Source: DATGHS01 sp035307785 (lineage in GTDB: Bacteria > Planctomycetota > Planctomycetia > Gemmatales > Gemmataceae). Taken from it: a stretch of DNA of 15,245 nucleotides. This document shows positions 6,437-14,129 of the stretch, in pieces (the first letter of the stretch is position 1; the number at the start of each line of letters is the position of its first letter). The notes below the pieces were generated by a model that was given only the letters and a program-made list of their open reading frames with translations, ran no database searches and was not told where the DNA came from. The stretch lies in the NCBI GenBank assembly GCA_035307785.1, contig DATGHS010000121.1:1-15245 (forward strand). Reading direction: 5' to 3'. Made by a program: the position numbers and the translations under genes.

Positions 6437-7633
6437 TCAACCAAACTCTCCCTCACGATATGCCTTCAAAAACACATCATAATCGCGCTGCATCCAATCT
6501 GCGAAGCGTACGGCGGCAGCGAGCACCGACTCGAGCGCCGGGCTGTCGGACCACAGTTTCAGTTGCGCGAAGCGGTCGATGTTGCCGATGTGACAGCCGC
6601 GATGTTGCGAACGGGCGGTGAGCCGCCCCGCGGCGGCCACGGCTTCGCGCAGTTTCTTCGGATTCTCTCGCAATCGTTCCAGCGATGATTGGTTCTCTTC
6701 CGGGATCATCGCCCGCAAGCGATACCAGCGGTCGCCGATTGGCAACATTGCCAGCCGGGCCGTAGGCTTGCCTTGTAGTTGCCGCTGGGCGGAAACGATT
6801 CGCTCGGCCTCATTCGGCGTTGAGGGAACCGAAACGTGGGCCAAGTCTCTTAGCGCGGAAGGCACGGCTTCCTTGATATCCAGCAACAGTGGGTCTGACT
6901 TGTCGCCTTCTTCCACCAGAACGAGAAAGCGCCGCAGGCCCAGGCTGCCGATGCCGGCATAGCGGCGTGCAACGTCGAGCACTTTCCAGTTCTGATTCCA
7001 GCCGAATGTTGTTACGGTATCGCGAACCAGCTGGCCGCTTTTCGAGCCAATGCCGGTGATCCGTCCCTTACGGTGGCGTATGCGCCGGTCGCCGTTCTTT
7101 TCCAACGTGTAGCGCTTCATCATTTCGCGTGTCGTTCCTTGAGCCGTGGCCCAGAGCAAGCTGCCGAGGGTGCCAAGTTCGGGCTGTCCATCGGCCGGCG
7201 AAGCATCGCCGTCGTTTTGAATGGAGCGATGATAGTTGTCGAGGAACTCGAGCACCATTCCGGTGGCCTGTGTGGGCGTCAGTCGCCATGATTCCGCAGC
7301 GAGCAAGATGCTGGTGGAACAGCGCACCAAGTCCAGGCTGCATGGCGCGACCACGGCCTCGTCGAAATCGTTAATATCGAAGCGGAAGTCCCCGTCGTCA
7401 GTGAGAAACGCGCCGAAGTTTTCCAGGTGCAGGTCGCCGCAAATGAGCACCGCCGGCCCCGGATCGCGCGGTTTCAACTCCGGCCAGGCGCGAGCAAAGA
7501 GAAAATCGGTGCCGCGAAAGAACTCAAACGGCCCTTCCGCCATGCGCACAAGCTTGCGGCGAAAGCCACTGGGCCGCCGGTCGGCATGGTAGCGGCGAAT
7601 GGTTTCGATGACATCCGAAGCCGTAGTTTGCAT
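6437..7633 (-). CDS. DUF2252 family protein, kinase-like
   Basis: This 398-residue soluble protein carries the hallmarks of DUF2252: FFRGT (38-42), CGDLHLENFG (65-74), FDINDFDEA (85-93) and DLVRCSTS (101-108). GDLHLENF and FDINDFDEA resemble the catalytic loop (HGDLHxxN) and metal-binding loop (IDFD) of aminoglycoside-phosphotransferase-like kinases. A glycine-loop-like GIGSLG (227-232) and a lysine-bearing strand LLLDIKEA (249-256) come after these motifs, the reverse of the normal order. Substrate and reaction are unknown. The ATG start lies 18 bases after the stop of the HEPN-like gene on the same strand, so co-transcription is likely. There is no signal peptide or membrane segment, so it should be cytoplasmic. 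The family assignment is firm; kinase activity is inference. Confidence 0.85.
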   Translation of the reverse strand: MQTTASDVIETIRRYHADRRPSGFRRKLVRMAEGPFEFFRGTDFLFARAWPELKPRDPGPAVLICGDLHLENFGAFLTDDGDFRFDINDFDEAVVAPCSLDLVRCSTSILLAAESWRLTPTQATGMVLEFLDNYHRSIQNDGDASPADGQPELGTLGSLLWATAQGTTREMMKRYTLEKNGDRRIRHRKGRITGIGSKSGQLVRDTVTTFGWNQNWKVLDVARRYAGIGSLGLRRFLVLVEEGDKSDPLLLDIKEAVPSALRDLAHVSVPSTPNEAERIVSAQRQLQGKPTARLAMLPIGDRWYRLRAMIPEENQSSLERLRENPKKLREAVAAAGRLTARSQHRGCHIGNIDRFAQLKLWSDSPALESVLAAAVRFADWMQRDYDVFLKAYREGEFG

Positions 7634-7651
7634 GACTAGAGTACCCAGTTT

Positions 7652-8188
7652 TTACGAACCCCCTCCCGCTCCAATTACGATCAAAAGGCGAGATAGGCGC
7701 TGATAGGCTGTTTTGGGGTCAACGATTGGCGGTTGTTCACCGCGGCGACCGTGCGCCACCCAGTTCCGGTAACGCCGAACTTGGTTCACCTCTTCAATCA
7801 AGTCGGCATTTCCAGCGGGCTTATAAGGCTCGACAACACGTGCGAAACTCCCGGTTTCAATTTGTTCAATGGCGTCGCCGGCCGCTTTCCGCAAAATGGG
7901 ATGAAGGATTTTGTCGACCTCGGCGGCCGCCTCGATTTGAACATGGCTACGAACGACTTGCTCAAACACGGAGAACAAAACCACGATTGCCAGATCGTCG
8001 ATGAATTCCAAGCTCCTCTCTGTCTCAGTTCGTACGTCGTCGCCTTCCAAGAGTCTGAATTCGTCATCGCGGCCAATTTCCTTTTCCCAAGGAAGGTCAT
8101 TCCAATACTTCCGCGCCAATCGATTCATGCGCATGAGGTTCTGGCGCGTGGAAACATACCAATTCCACGCATCGTCGAGCGTGTTCAT
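7652..8188 (-). CDS. HEPN-like protein (putative RNase/toxin)
   Basis: This 178-residue, mostly helical protein contains RRYRNWVAHGRR (138-149). The RNWVAH at 141-146 fits the Rx4H motif of HEPN ribonucleases, with the preferred polar residue after Arg. FSVFEQVVR (72-80) has the helix pattern seen earlier in HEPN domains. It has no membrane segment. HEPN proteins are often toxins or effectors in toxin-antitoxin and phage-defence systems and cut RNA as dimers; some have lost activity, but the R and H are intact here. Its ATG overlaps the TGA of the upstream gene (ATGA, 8185-8188), so the two are translationally coupled, and the DUF2252 gene follows 18 bases later. The exact HEPN subfamily (for example RiboL-PSP type) is not certain. 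Activity is inferred from the motif. Confidence 0.7.
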   Translation of the reverse strand: MNTLDDAWNWYVSTRQNLMRMNRLARKYWNDLPWEKEIGRDDEFRLLEGDDVRTETERSLEFIDDLAIVVLFSVFEQVVRSHVQIEAAAEVDKILHPILRKAAGDAIEQIETGSFARVVEPYKPAGNADLIEEVNQVRRYRNWVAHGRRGEQPPIVDPKTAYQRLSRLLIVIGAGGGS

Positions 8189-8667
8189 CGAAAGTAGCTC
8201 ATGAGAACTGCTTCAAAATTCTCGCGGTTGAGTTCGACGGGTGAACTCTTGAGGTCGTCAATGAGCCAAACATCTCCGTTCGGGCCATGGAATCGATACA
8301 GGACGTGTCGTCGTGCCTCGTTAGTAATGTCAACCCGTCCAGCAGCCCGCTCTGGTGTGGTTTTTTGGGGAGGATAAGCCGTGCCGACCGTGAACCGGGC
8401 CTTTGGAATGAGGCTTACCCACTGCCCGAGAGCCTTAATATTCAAGCGGGGAACTTTGTAGCGTCCTAGCGCTTCTTCGTGAATGTCCGTTGAGCTTTCA
8501 TCCACAGATAAGACTCGATCCGGGTCAGACGCCACGAGCCAATCGCGGACTTGGGCATAAAGTCGCCGCAGGGCATCGTCCCATTCCTTGATGATGCCCT
8601 CATTCTTTGCTGATTCAGCAGCGTGCTTCGCGGCTTTCTCTCGGAGAAACTCGGTTAACGTGGTCAT
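8185..8667 (-). CDS. Uncharacterised partner of the HEPN-like protein
   Basis: This 160-residue soluble protein has an Ala/Lys/Glu-rich helical N-terminus (about 1-47, FLREKAAKHAAESAKNEG) and a predicted beta-rich C-terminal half. The second half contains VSLIPKARFTVGT (84-96), AAGRVDI (108-114), GPNGDVWLIDD (128-138) and LNRENFEAVLMSYF (146-159). I do not recognise a named family, though the GRVD / GPNG / final-helix pattern resembles proteins I know only as hypothetical. The TGA overlaps the ATG of the HEPN-like gene by four bases, the usual arrangement for an antitoxin or cofactor placed ahead of a toxin. No DNA-binding motif is visible. There is no clear ribosome site at the ATG. It may be the antitoxin or a regulator of the HEPN protein; this rests on gene order only. 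Confidence 0.7.
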   Translation of the reverse strand: MTTLTEFLREKAAKHAAESAKNEGIIKEWDDALRRLYAQVRDWLVASDPDRVLSVDESSTDIHEEALGRYKVPRLNIKALGQWVSLIPKARFTVGTAYPPQKTTPERAAGRVDITNEARRHVLYRFHGPNGDVWLIDDLKSSPVELNRENFEAVLMSYFR

Positions 8668-8757
8668 AATGTGCTACCGCAGTTCTCAAAACAGTTTGAC
8701 GATCGATCACTCACATATTCTATTCGGCATCTTGCTCTGAGGCCGCTGCGAGCGCCA
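8668..8757 (-). promoter_or_regulatory. Upstream region of the HEPN cluster
   Basis: The 90 bases between the cytochrome gene stop and the cluster's first ATG hold the 8-bp palindrome GATCGATC at 8701-8708 and, on the - strand, a -10-like TAGAAT at 8717-8722. No matching -35 is visible at the usual distance. If a promoter is here, the palindrome lies near the start of transcription and could be an operator; otherwise the cluster is read through from the large gene upstream. Confidence 0.3.
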
Positions 8758-11700
8758 TCATTTCCCTCCCACCACCCGCACGCGCGCCGGCGAGCCCGCC
8801 ACGTCGTCCAACTCCACCTGCAGCGGCTCCTTGCGCTCCTGCAAATCGATTGCGAACGTCAGTGTTTGCAAGCCGGCACCTAAATCCACGATGGTTTCCT
8901 CCTTCACGGCTACCGGCACGCCATTGATCCAGAGCGACAGCCCTTTATCGCTGTTGAACTTTAGCCTCGCTTTACCGGTATTGCTGACATCGAACTGGCA
9001 GCGCACAAAAGCAAACGGAATCTTTACTTCCTGAAAGCCCTTGGACCAATCGAAATGGGGCAACGCCGCAAGCGGCAGTTCGCCGGACACGGTGCTATAG
9101 GCAGGCGACCAAACAAGTCCCGGATCATTGCTGGCCATGGCGTGTATGCCCACGCGGTAGAGCAGCGTGTTGGCTTCTTTGCCGTATTCCAGCGCCTGCC
9201 AGCGGCGGACGAGCCGAGCGGGGCCGACCGCATACTTGCCGCCCACTTTGCCGAGTTCCGACAGGAAGCGCGTGAGGTCGATCAATTCCTGCCGTGTGAG
9301 CGGATCGACCAGGCCTTCCGGCATGATCGAGCCGACCTCTTTTTTGTTGTCGATCTTGTCCACGGCCAGCACGATCTCTTTATCTTCGGCATCGTGCAGC
9401 ACCAGTTCTTTCGCCGTCTCGCGGACTTTGATGCCGGTGTACTGCTTGCCGTCTTTCATTTCCACAAGCAGGGCGTTGTAGCCTTCCTTCACCTGCTTGT
9501 TGGGCAGGAGCAGCGAATCAATGATGTAATCGATCTGCGCGCTGGCGCCCAAGCTGATGAGGTCGGGCCCGGCCTGCCCGCCCGCTCCGGCAATCGAGTG
9601 GCACTTCATACAAAGCATGTCTTTGCGGCGGAAGACGGCCTCACCGCGAGCCGGGTCGCCGAGCTTCTGCACATCGGCGACCATTTGCTTCATTTCGGCC
9701 GGCGTGAGGGTGTGGCGCGGCTCGGTGAGGTTGCCGGCCTTGGTAAGTGCGGCGGTGAGTTCCGGCACTTCGCGGCCGGTGGAGCGCATGGTGCGCAGGG
9801 CGGCTTTGGCGATATCGGGATTCAGCTTCGCATTCGCTAGCGCTTTGGCGAGAATTGCAGCGCCGTTCTTGCGCTGAGCGAATGCGGCAATGATCTGCGT
9901 TGCATCTTCTTCGGTTGCTTTGCCGACGAGGAGTTCGGTAGCGAGTTTCCCAGCTTCACCGGGATCAGAATTAATCAGCGCGATGACGGCCATCCGCGCC
10001 AGGTCAGTGCGGTCCTTGATTTCGAAAAGCTTCAATAACTCTTCGCGGCTGCCGGGACCGCCGGCCTCAGCTATTGCCTCGATAGCCGCTTGGCGAGCCG
10101 TCGGATTCTTAGCTTCGCGTGCGATTTGAATCAGGTCGTCACGGAAGCCGTACAACTTCCACAGTCCCGCCAGTCGAGCGGCAGAAGCCTGGATATCTTC
10201 ATCCCCTTTTTCCAACAGGTAGCGAATCGAAATGAGGTTGGTATTGGGCTTTGTCTGCCGTTGGTGCCCGGCTGCTTCGAGGGCGCTCAGCAATTTCACG
10301 CAATCACTGGCCGATTTGGTTTTGGCTTCCACGGCGCGAGTGAAGACTACGCCCAATTCCTCTGGCCCACCGACGCCAGCCAGCAGGACCAGCAGGTCGA
10401 TTTCCTGTTCCTTCTTCACCTTACCCGACTTCAGTAGATTCACCAGCGTCGGTGCGGCGCCGCGATTATCGATGGCTTGCAGCGCGAAAATCAAGTGCTT
10501 GACATCCGCAAACGGCACCACGCCGTTCTGCAATGCGGCCATCCACGCCGGCTCCAGTTCGCGCAGCGTGAGCCAGAGCGCATAGTCGAGCCAGCGGTCC
10601 ATTGGCTTGTCGAGCGCCCGAGCAGCAATTCCGGCCGCGCGCGCCCACGGCGTCTTGGCCAGAGACCGCACGGCTTCCAGCCGCACTTGCGGATTCTCGT
10701 CGGCCACGCCCTTCGCCAAGTCTTCCAGCCCGCCGTCGCTGTTGGGGTACCAGTAACCGCAAACGCGCATCACCGCCGCGCGCACCCGCGGGTCATGAGC
10801 ATTCAATAGCTTGCGCGTCATTTCCGGGGCGACCACGTTCGCTAGGCTCTGGTACGTCCACAGCGCTTCGAGCATGTGGTGCTCGTAATCCGCATCCTTC
10901 GGATTCAGGCCATCGACCCACTTTTCCAATGCCGGCAGCACTTGCTTAGCACCTCGCTCCTTCAGCACGCGCTTCGCAAAATGCCGCGTCCATTGTTCCG
11001 GGTCTTTCAGATGCTCCAACAGCTGTTCGACCGTCGCATCCACCAGTTTCGGCCTTTCGACCAGCGGCCGGCCCTTCACGGTGATGCGCCAGATGCGGCC
11101 ATGCGTGTGATCGCGGCGTTCATCGCGGAAATCGACTTCGCCGTGCTGGATGATCGGGTTGTACCAGTCGGCAATGTAGATAGCGCCATCCGGGCCCAGC
11201 TTCACGTCCACGGGGCGGAAAGCTGGGTGATCGCTCCGGATCAAGTCGGGCATCTGGACCGACAGGTAGCCGGCCCCGTCTTCCTTGAGCGCGAAACGAT
11301 TGACACGGTGGCCACGAAAATCGTTGGTGATCATGTTCCCCTGCCAGTCGTCGGGCAGGTGCCGGCCGCTGACGATCTCCAGGCCGCACTGCTTCGGCTG
11401 GCCCGGGTTAAGTCCCGGCAGCAAGCGCGGCGAACCGACGGCGCTCACGTAATACGCACCGGGCACGACGTAGTTGATCCCTTCGCCATAGGCCCCGTCG
11501 GTGGCAAATGATTGGCCCCAGCGGTCGATGGCATGGCCCCAGGAATTGACCCAGCCGCGAGCGAAGACTTCAAGCTGCTGCGTCTCGGGCCGGTACTGCC
11601 AGATGCCGCCCGCGTTCAGGTGCCGCGGGCCCCATGGCGTTTCGATGTGGCTGTGGATGTAAATCGACTGATTGAAGTAGAGACAGCCGTCTTCGCCCCA

Positions 11701-12219
11701 GCGGAAGGCGTGGATAATGTGGTGCGTATCTTCCGTGCCGAAGCCGGAGAGCATCACGTGCACCTTCCCGGCCTTGCCGTCTTTCTCTTCGACGTGCAGA
11801 AGTTCGGTGCTGTTGGCCACGTAGCAACCGCCATCGCCCGGGGCGATGCCGGTGGGAATGAGCAGACCATCCATGAACACGGTGGTCTTATCCGCGCGCC
11901 CAACGCCTTTCGTGTCTTCGAGGATGATGATTTTGTCATTGGCCTTCTTGCCCGGCTCGATCTGCGGATAGGTCTCGCTGCACGCCACCCAGAGCCGGCC
12001 GCGGGCGTCGAAGTTCATGCCAATCGGCTTGGCCAGCAGCGGATCGGCGGCGTACAGGTTCACCTCGAAGCCGGGCGGAAGCTGGAAGGTCTTACGCTCG
12101 AGCTCCGGATCGGGGTCCGGCACCTTGGCATCGCGCTGGGCGAAGGCGGGGACGGCGAATAGCAGCAGGATAAGCGACGCTTCGCAGAAGCACAGGAGAG
12201 TGCGTTGCATGGCAGTCAT
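8758..12219 (-). CDS. PVC-type membrane-bound dehydrogenase / HEAT / cytochrome c protein
   Basis: With the ATG at 12219 (ATG 12210 is equally possible) the product is 1153 residues. It has a signal peptide (about 1-27, ending VPAFA-Q) and a sorbosone/glucose-dehydrogenase-like propeller from PPGFEVNLYAADP to about residue 390, including GMNFDARGRLWVA and LGPDGAIYIADWYNP. HEAT-like helices follow at about 395-830, then a c-type heme domain with CMKCH at 870-874. M966 in GSIMPEGL is a likely distal heme ligand. A C-terminal beta-rich extension of about 160 residues closes the protein. This layout is characteristic of Planctomycetes and relatives. The protein should be periplasmic and pass electrons from a substrate, probably a sugar or alcohol, to its heme; the substrate is unknown. 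The frame runs back to 12648, but that part is low-complexity and lacks coding character. Confidence 0.9.
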   Translation of the reverse strand: MTAMQRTLLCFCEASLILLLFAVPAFAQRDAKVPDPDPELERKTFQLPPGFEVNLYAADPLLAKPIGMNFDARGRLWVACSETYPQIEPGKKANDKIIILEDTKGVGRADKTTVFMDGLLIPTGIAPGDGGCYVANSTELLHVEEKDGKAGKVHVMLSGFGTEDTHHIIHAFRWGEDGCLYFNQSIYIHSHIETPWGPRHLNAGGIWQYRPETQQLEVFARGWVNSWGHAIDRWGQSFATDGAYGEGINYVVPGAYYVSAVGSPRLLPGLNPGQPKQCGLEIVSGRHLPDDWQGNMITNDFRGHRVNRFALKEDGAGYLSVQMPDLIRSDHPAFRPVDVKLGPDGAIYIADWYNPIIQHGEVDFRDERRDHTHGRIWRITVKGRPLVERPKLVDATVEQLLEHLKDPEQWTRHFAKRVLKERGAKQVLPALEKWVDGLNPKDADYEHHMLEALWTYQSLANVVAPEMTRKLLNAHDPRVRAAVMRVCGYWYPNSDGGLEDLAKGVADENPQVRLEAVRSLAKTPWARAAGIAARALDKPMDRWLDYALWLTLRELEPAWMAALQNGVVPFADVKHLIFALQAIDNRGAAPTLVNLLKSGKVKKEQEIDLLVLLAGVGGPEELGVVFTRAVEAKTKSASDCVKLLSALEAAGHQRQTKPNTNLISIRYLLEKGDEDIQASAARLAGLWKLYGFRDDLIQIAREAKNPTARQAAIEAIAEAGGPGSREELLKLFEIKDRTDLARMAVIALINSDPGEAGKLATELLVGKATEEDATQIIAAFAQRKNGAAILAKALANAKLNPDIAKAALRTMRSTGREVPELTAALTKAGNLTEPRHTLTPAEMKQMVADVQKLGDPARGEAVFRRKDMLCMKCHSIAGAGGQAGPDLISLGASAQIDYIIDSLLLPNKQVKEGYNALLVEMKDGKQYTGIKVRETAKELVLHDAEDKEIVLAVDKIDNKKEVGSIMPEGLVDPLTRQELIDLTRFLSELGKVGGKYAVGPARLVRRWQALEYGKEANTLLYRVGIHAMASNDPGLVWSPAYSTVSGELPLAALPHFDWSKGFQEVKIPFAFVRCQFDVSNTGKARLKFNSDKGLSLWINGVPVAVKEETIVDLGAGLQTLTFAIDLQERKEPLQVELDDVAGSPARVRVVGGK

Positions 12220-12394
12220 CTCGTGAAATCCGGAGGAGTGAGTACCAGACAGAATACGGAAGGCGGCTTGGCGCGGCATTGACACCTTAAAGCGATAAGT
12301 CCGAACCGGCATTTCTTGCGCGCGGAGGTTGACTTTTTTGCGCGCGCGTTCGAGGCTCGAGGAGCATGATCGACGTAAGTCTTTGGCGAACCAT

Positions 12395-12423
12395 AGATTA
12401 TTCCGTGTGCACGTCGCCTTCAA
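12395..12423 (-). promoter_or_regulatory. Possible sigma70-like promoter for the dehydrogenase gene
   Basis: On the - strand TTGAAG (12423-12418) and TAATCT (12400-12395) are separated by exactly 17 bases. Transcription would start near 12388 and give a leader of about 170 bases. Both boxes are imperfect, and promoters in this phylum are poorly defined, so this is tentative. Confidence 0.35.
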
Positions 12424-12437
12424 ACAAATGGTCAACA

Positions 12438-12480
12438 GAGTGAATAGGTAAGTGAGTGAGAGAGTGAATGAGTGAGTGAG
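12438..12480. repeat. Low-complexity GTGA-type simple repeat
   Basis: About 43 bases are built from GTGA and GAAT units, such as AGTGAGTGAGAGAGTGAATG and AGTGAGTGAG. The tract lies 15-57 bases upstream of the possible promoter's -35 box (reading the - strand). Simple tetranucleotide tracts can vary in copy number, but this one is interrupted and intergenic. Confidence 0.65.
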
Positions 12481-12707
12481 GTACGCGGTTGGTTGGTAAA
12501 TGCGCTGGAGAATGAATGCCGGCGCACTAGGCGGCGCGCTGGCGGCAACAGAGCTGGAGTCACGGTTTTTCATGTCTTGCACCAAAGAATATATGCCATA
12601 CCATCTGAATGTACTGATGACCACTATTCCACGGGCCGGCACAAGCATATGATCCGGATGGCATAATGTCCAAGAAATGCAAATGCAATTGGATCAGAGC
12701 CGGAAAT

Positions 12708-12775
12708 GTAGCGAAAAGCGGGCGCGCCAATCAAGCCCGCACGCTCGAAGACTCGCGTGCGGGCTTGGGCGCTAC
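12708..12775 (-). terminator. Terminator of the PQQ-like propeller gene
   Basis: A perfect 13-bp stem (12732-12744 with 12755-12767, arm CAAGCCCGCACGC) has a 10-base loop. An outer GTAGCG/CGCTAC pair (12708-12713 with 12770-12775) overlaps the stop codon of the gene. Reading the - strand, the main stem is followed by a short GGCGCGCC palindrome and TTTT at 12718-12715. This is a good intrinsic terminator candidate. Confidence 0.7.
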
Positions 12776-14022
12776 TTCGTTCCAATGCAATACAAGTGCG
12801 TTTTGGTTCGCAGGTACAGCGCATCGCCCACGGCGGCCGGCGAGGCCATGCAGCCGTCGTCAAGCTTGTTCGTGGCGAGGAGCTTGAACGATTTGTCCGC
12901 GGCCAGCACATACACTTTGCCAATCTCGTCGGCGGCGTAGATACGGCCTTCGGCGTAGATGGGGGAGGCGGAGAAGGGCGCGTTGAGCCGTTCGCTCCAA
13001 TACATCTTGCCGGTGGCGGCGTCGAGGCAGGAGGCCACACCGTCGTCGCTTACCAGGAACAGCAAATCATTTACCAACAGCAGTGAAGGGCGGGTGGGCA
13101 CGATGTTCTTGCTTACCTTCCACGCCACGTTTTCCGGCGATAGCATGCCGCTGTCGCCTTGCCGCACGGCGAGCAGGATGCGATCGTGACCGCTGGTAAG
13201 GAAGACCAGACCGTGGCCGAAGACCGGTTTGCACGCCGCGTTCATGCTATTCTTGCCGCCGTAATGGATGCGCCAGAGTTCATTACCGGTTTGCGGGTCA
13301 TAAGCAATGGTGCATTCGGCCGAAGGGCTCACCAGTTGCGGTTTGCCGTCGACCATCATCACGCTCGGTGTGGAGTACGCTTTGTGATAATCGCCGTTGT
13401 CGGACTGGTAGGCGATATTGCGGTCCTTTCGCCACACGGTCTTGCCGCTGGTCTTGTCGAGGGCGGCCAAATAGTCTTGGTCGTAGCCGTCGAAGGTGAG
13501 AATAATCAGATTGCCGAATATGATAGGCGACGAGCCAGGGCCACGGAAATGATCGCATTTCAAATCGCGGCGCTCCCATAGCACCTTGGCCGTGGCCGAA
13601 TCGAGGCAGAAAGTGCCGTACGCGCCGAAGTGAAGGTAAACCCGGCCTTCTTCCACTACCGGAGTGGGCGAGGCGTAGCTGTTCTTCTCAATGCAAAAAG
13701 CAGGGTTTGGCACATCGAAGAGCTTGATGTCGTGGATTATTTTCCCGGATTTGCGATCGACACAGAGCACGTAGAAGGCATGGCCGTCGGCCCGTGCGGT
13801 TGTGAGCCAAATCTGGTCGCCCCAGATCACCGGGGATGACCAGCCTTTGTCGTGGATCGGCGTCTTCCAGCGGATGTTCTCGTTTTCGCTCCAGGTAATG
13901 GGCAGGCCCTTAGTATCGGCGATACCGTCGCCGGTCGGGCCACGGAACTGAGGCCAATTGTCGCCGGCAAGCGCGGGACGAAGCGCGAGGAGGAAGAGTA
14001 TGAGGAAAGCGGTATATCGCAT
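12772..14022 (-). CDS. Secreted PQQ-like beta-propeller protein
   Basis: The ATG at 14022 gives 416 residues; a TTG six codons upstream is less likely. A signal peptide (1-19, ending RPALA-G) is followed by WPQFRGPTGDG (23-33), the usual opening of these planctomycete proteins. Repeated propeller blades then carry tryptophan-docking-like motifs: LDSATAKVLWE (140-150), LDKTSGKTVWRKD (188-200), YDPQTGNELWRI (241-252) and LDAATGKMYWSE near the end. The fold is that of quinoprotein dehydrogenases and BamB-type scaffolds. Few members of this short family have shown enzymatic activity, so binding of PQQ is not assumed. It is probably periplasmic. It lies between the SGNH hydrolase and dehydrogenase genes on the same strand, but the terminator after it and the 552-base gap make a single operon with the dehydrogenase unlikely. 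Confidence 0.88.
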   Translation of the reverse strand: MRYTAFLILFLLALRPALAGDNWPQFRGPTGDGIADTKGLPITWSENENIRWKTPIHDKGWSSPVIWGDQIWLTTARADGHAFYVLCVDRKSGKIIHDIKLFDVPNPAFCIEKNSYASPTPVVEEGRVYLHFGAYGTFCLDSATAKVLWERRDLKCDHFRGPGSSPIIFGNLIILTFDGYDQDYLAALDKTSGKTVWRKDRNIAYQSDNGDYHKAYSTPSVMMVDGKPQLVSPSAECTIAYDPQTGNELWRIHYGGKNSMNAACKPVFGHGLVFLTSGHDRILLAVRQGDSGMLSPENVAWKVSKNIVPTRPSLLLVNDLLFLVSDDGVASCLDAATGKMYWSERLNAPFSASPIYAEGRIYAADEIGKVYVLAADKSFKLLATNKLDDGCMASPAAVGDALYLRTKTHLYCIGTK

Positions 14023-14129
14023 GGCGTGGGTTCTCAACAATTTAGTTGGCAGGAGAGAATAATCTTAGTGGGAAAAGCGCGCAGAGAGAACCCGTTTACG
14101 TTTCACCCACGCGCACAAGAATCATTCGC

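Larger units (their letters stand above)
12220..12771 (-). other. Long 5' leader/intergenic region before the dehydrogenase gene
   Basis: These 552 bases separate two same-strand genes. They hold the terminator of the upstream propeller gene (12708-12775), a GTGA-type simple repeat (12438-12480), a possible - strand promoter (12395-12423), and two copies of TTGCGCGCG at 12317-12325 and 12338-12346. Frames through the region lack protein character. No tRNA or riboswitch was recognised. Confidence 0.6.

Noticed and set aside
9055..12162. Several + strand open frames of 200-260 codons opposite the dehydrogenase gene.
   Set aside because: They are antisense shadows of a well-supported protein, with no recognisable domains and His/Arg-rich composition typical of reverse frames.
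12220..12648. Reading frame of the dehydrogenase extends 143 codons upstream to 12648.
   Set aside because: The added residues are low-complexity and precede a clear signal peptide, which must be N-terminal; they include the translated simple repeat.
12472..12666. 64-codon + strand frame in the long spacer.
   Set aside because: It starts inside the simple repeat, has no ribosome site, and its composition is not protein-like.
12708..12775. Inverted repeat considered as a possible mobile-element end.
   Set aside because: It directly overlaps and follows the stop of the propeller gene and is followed by a T-run on that strand, so a terminator explains it; there is no transposase nearby.
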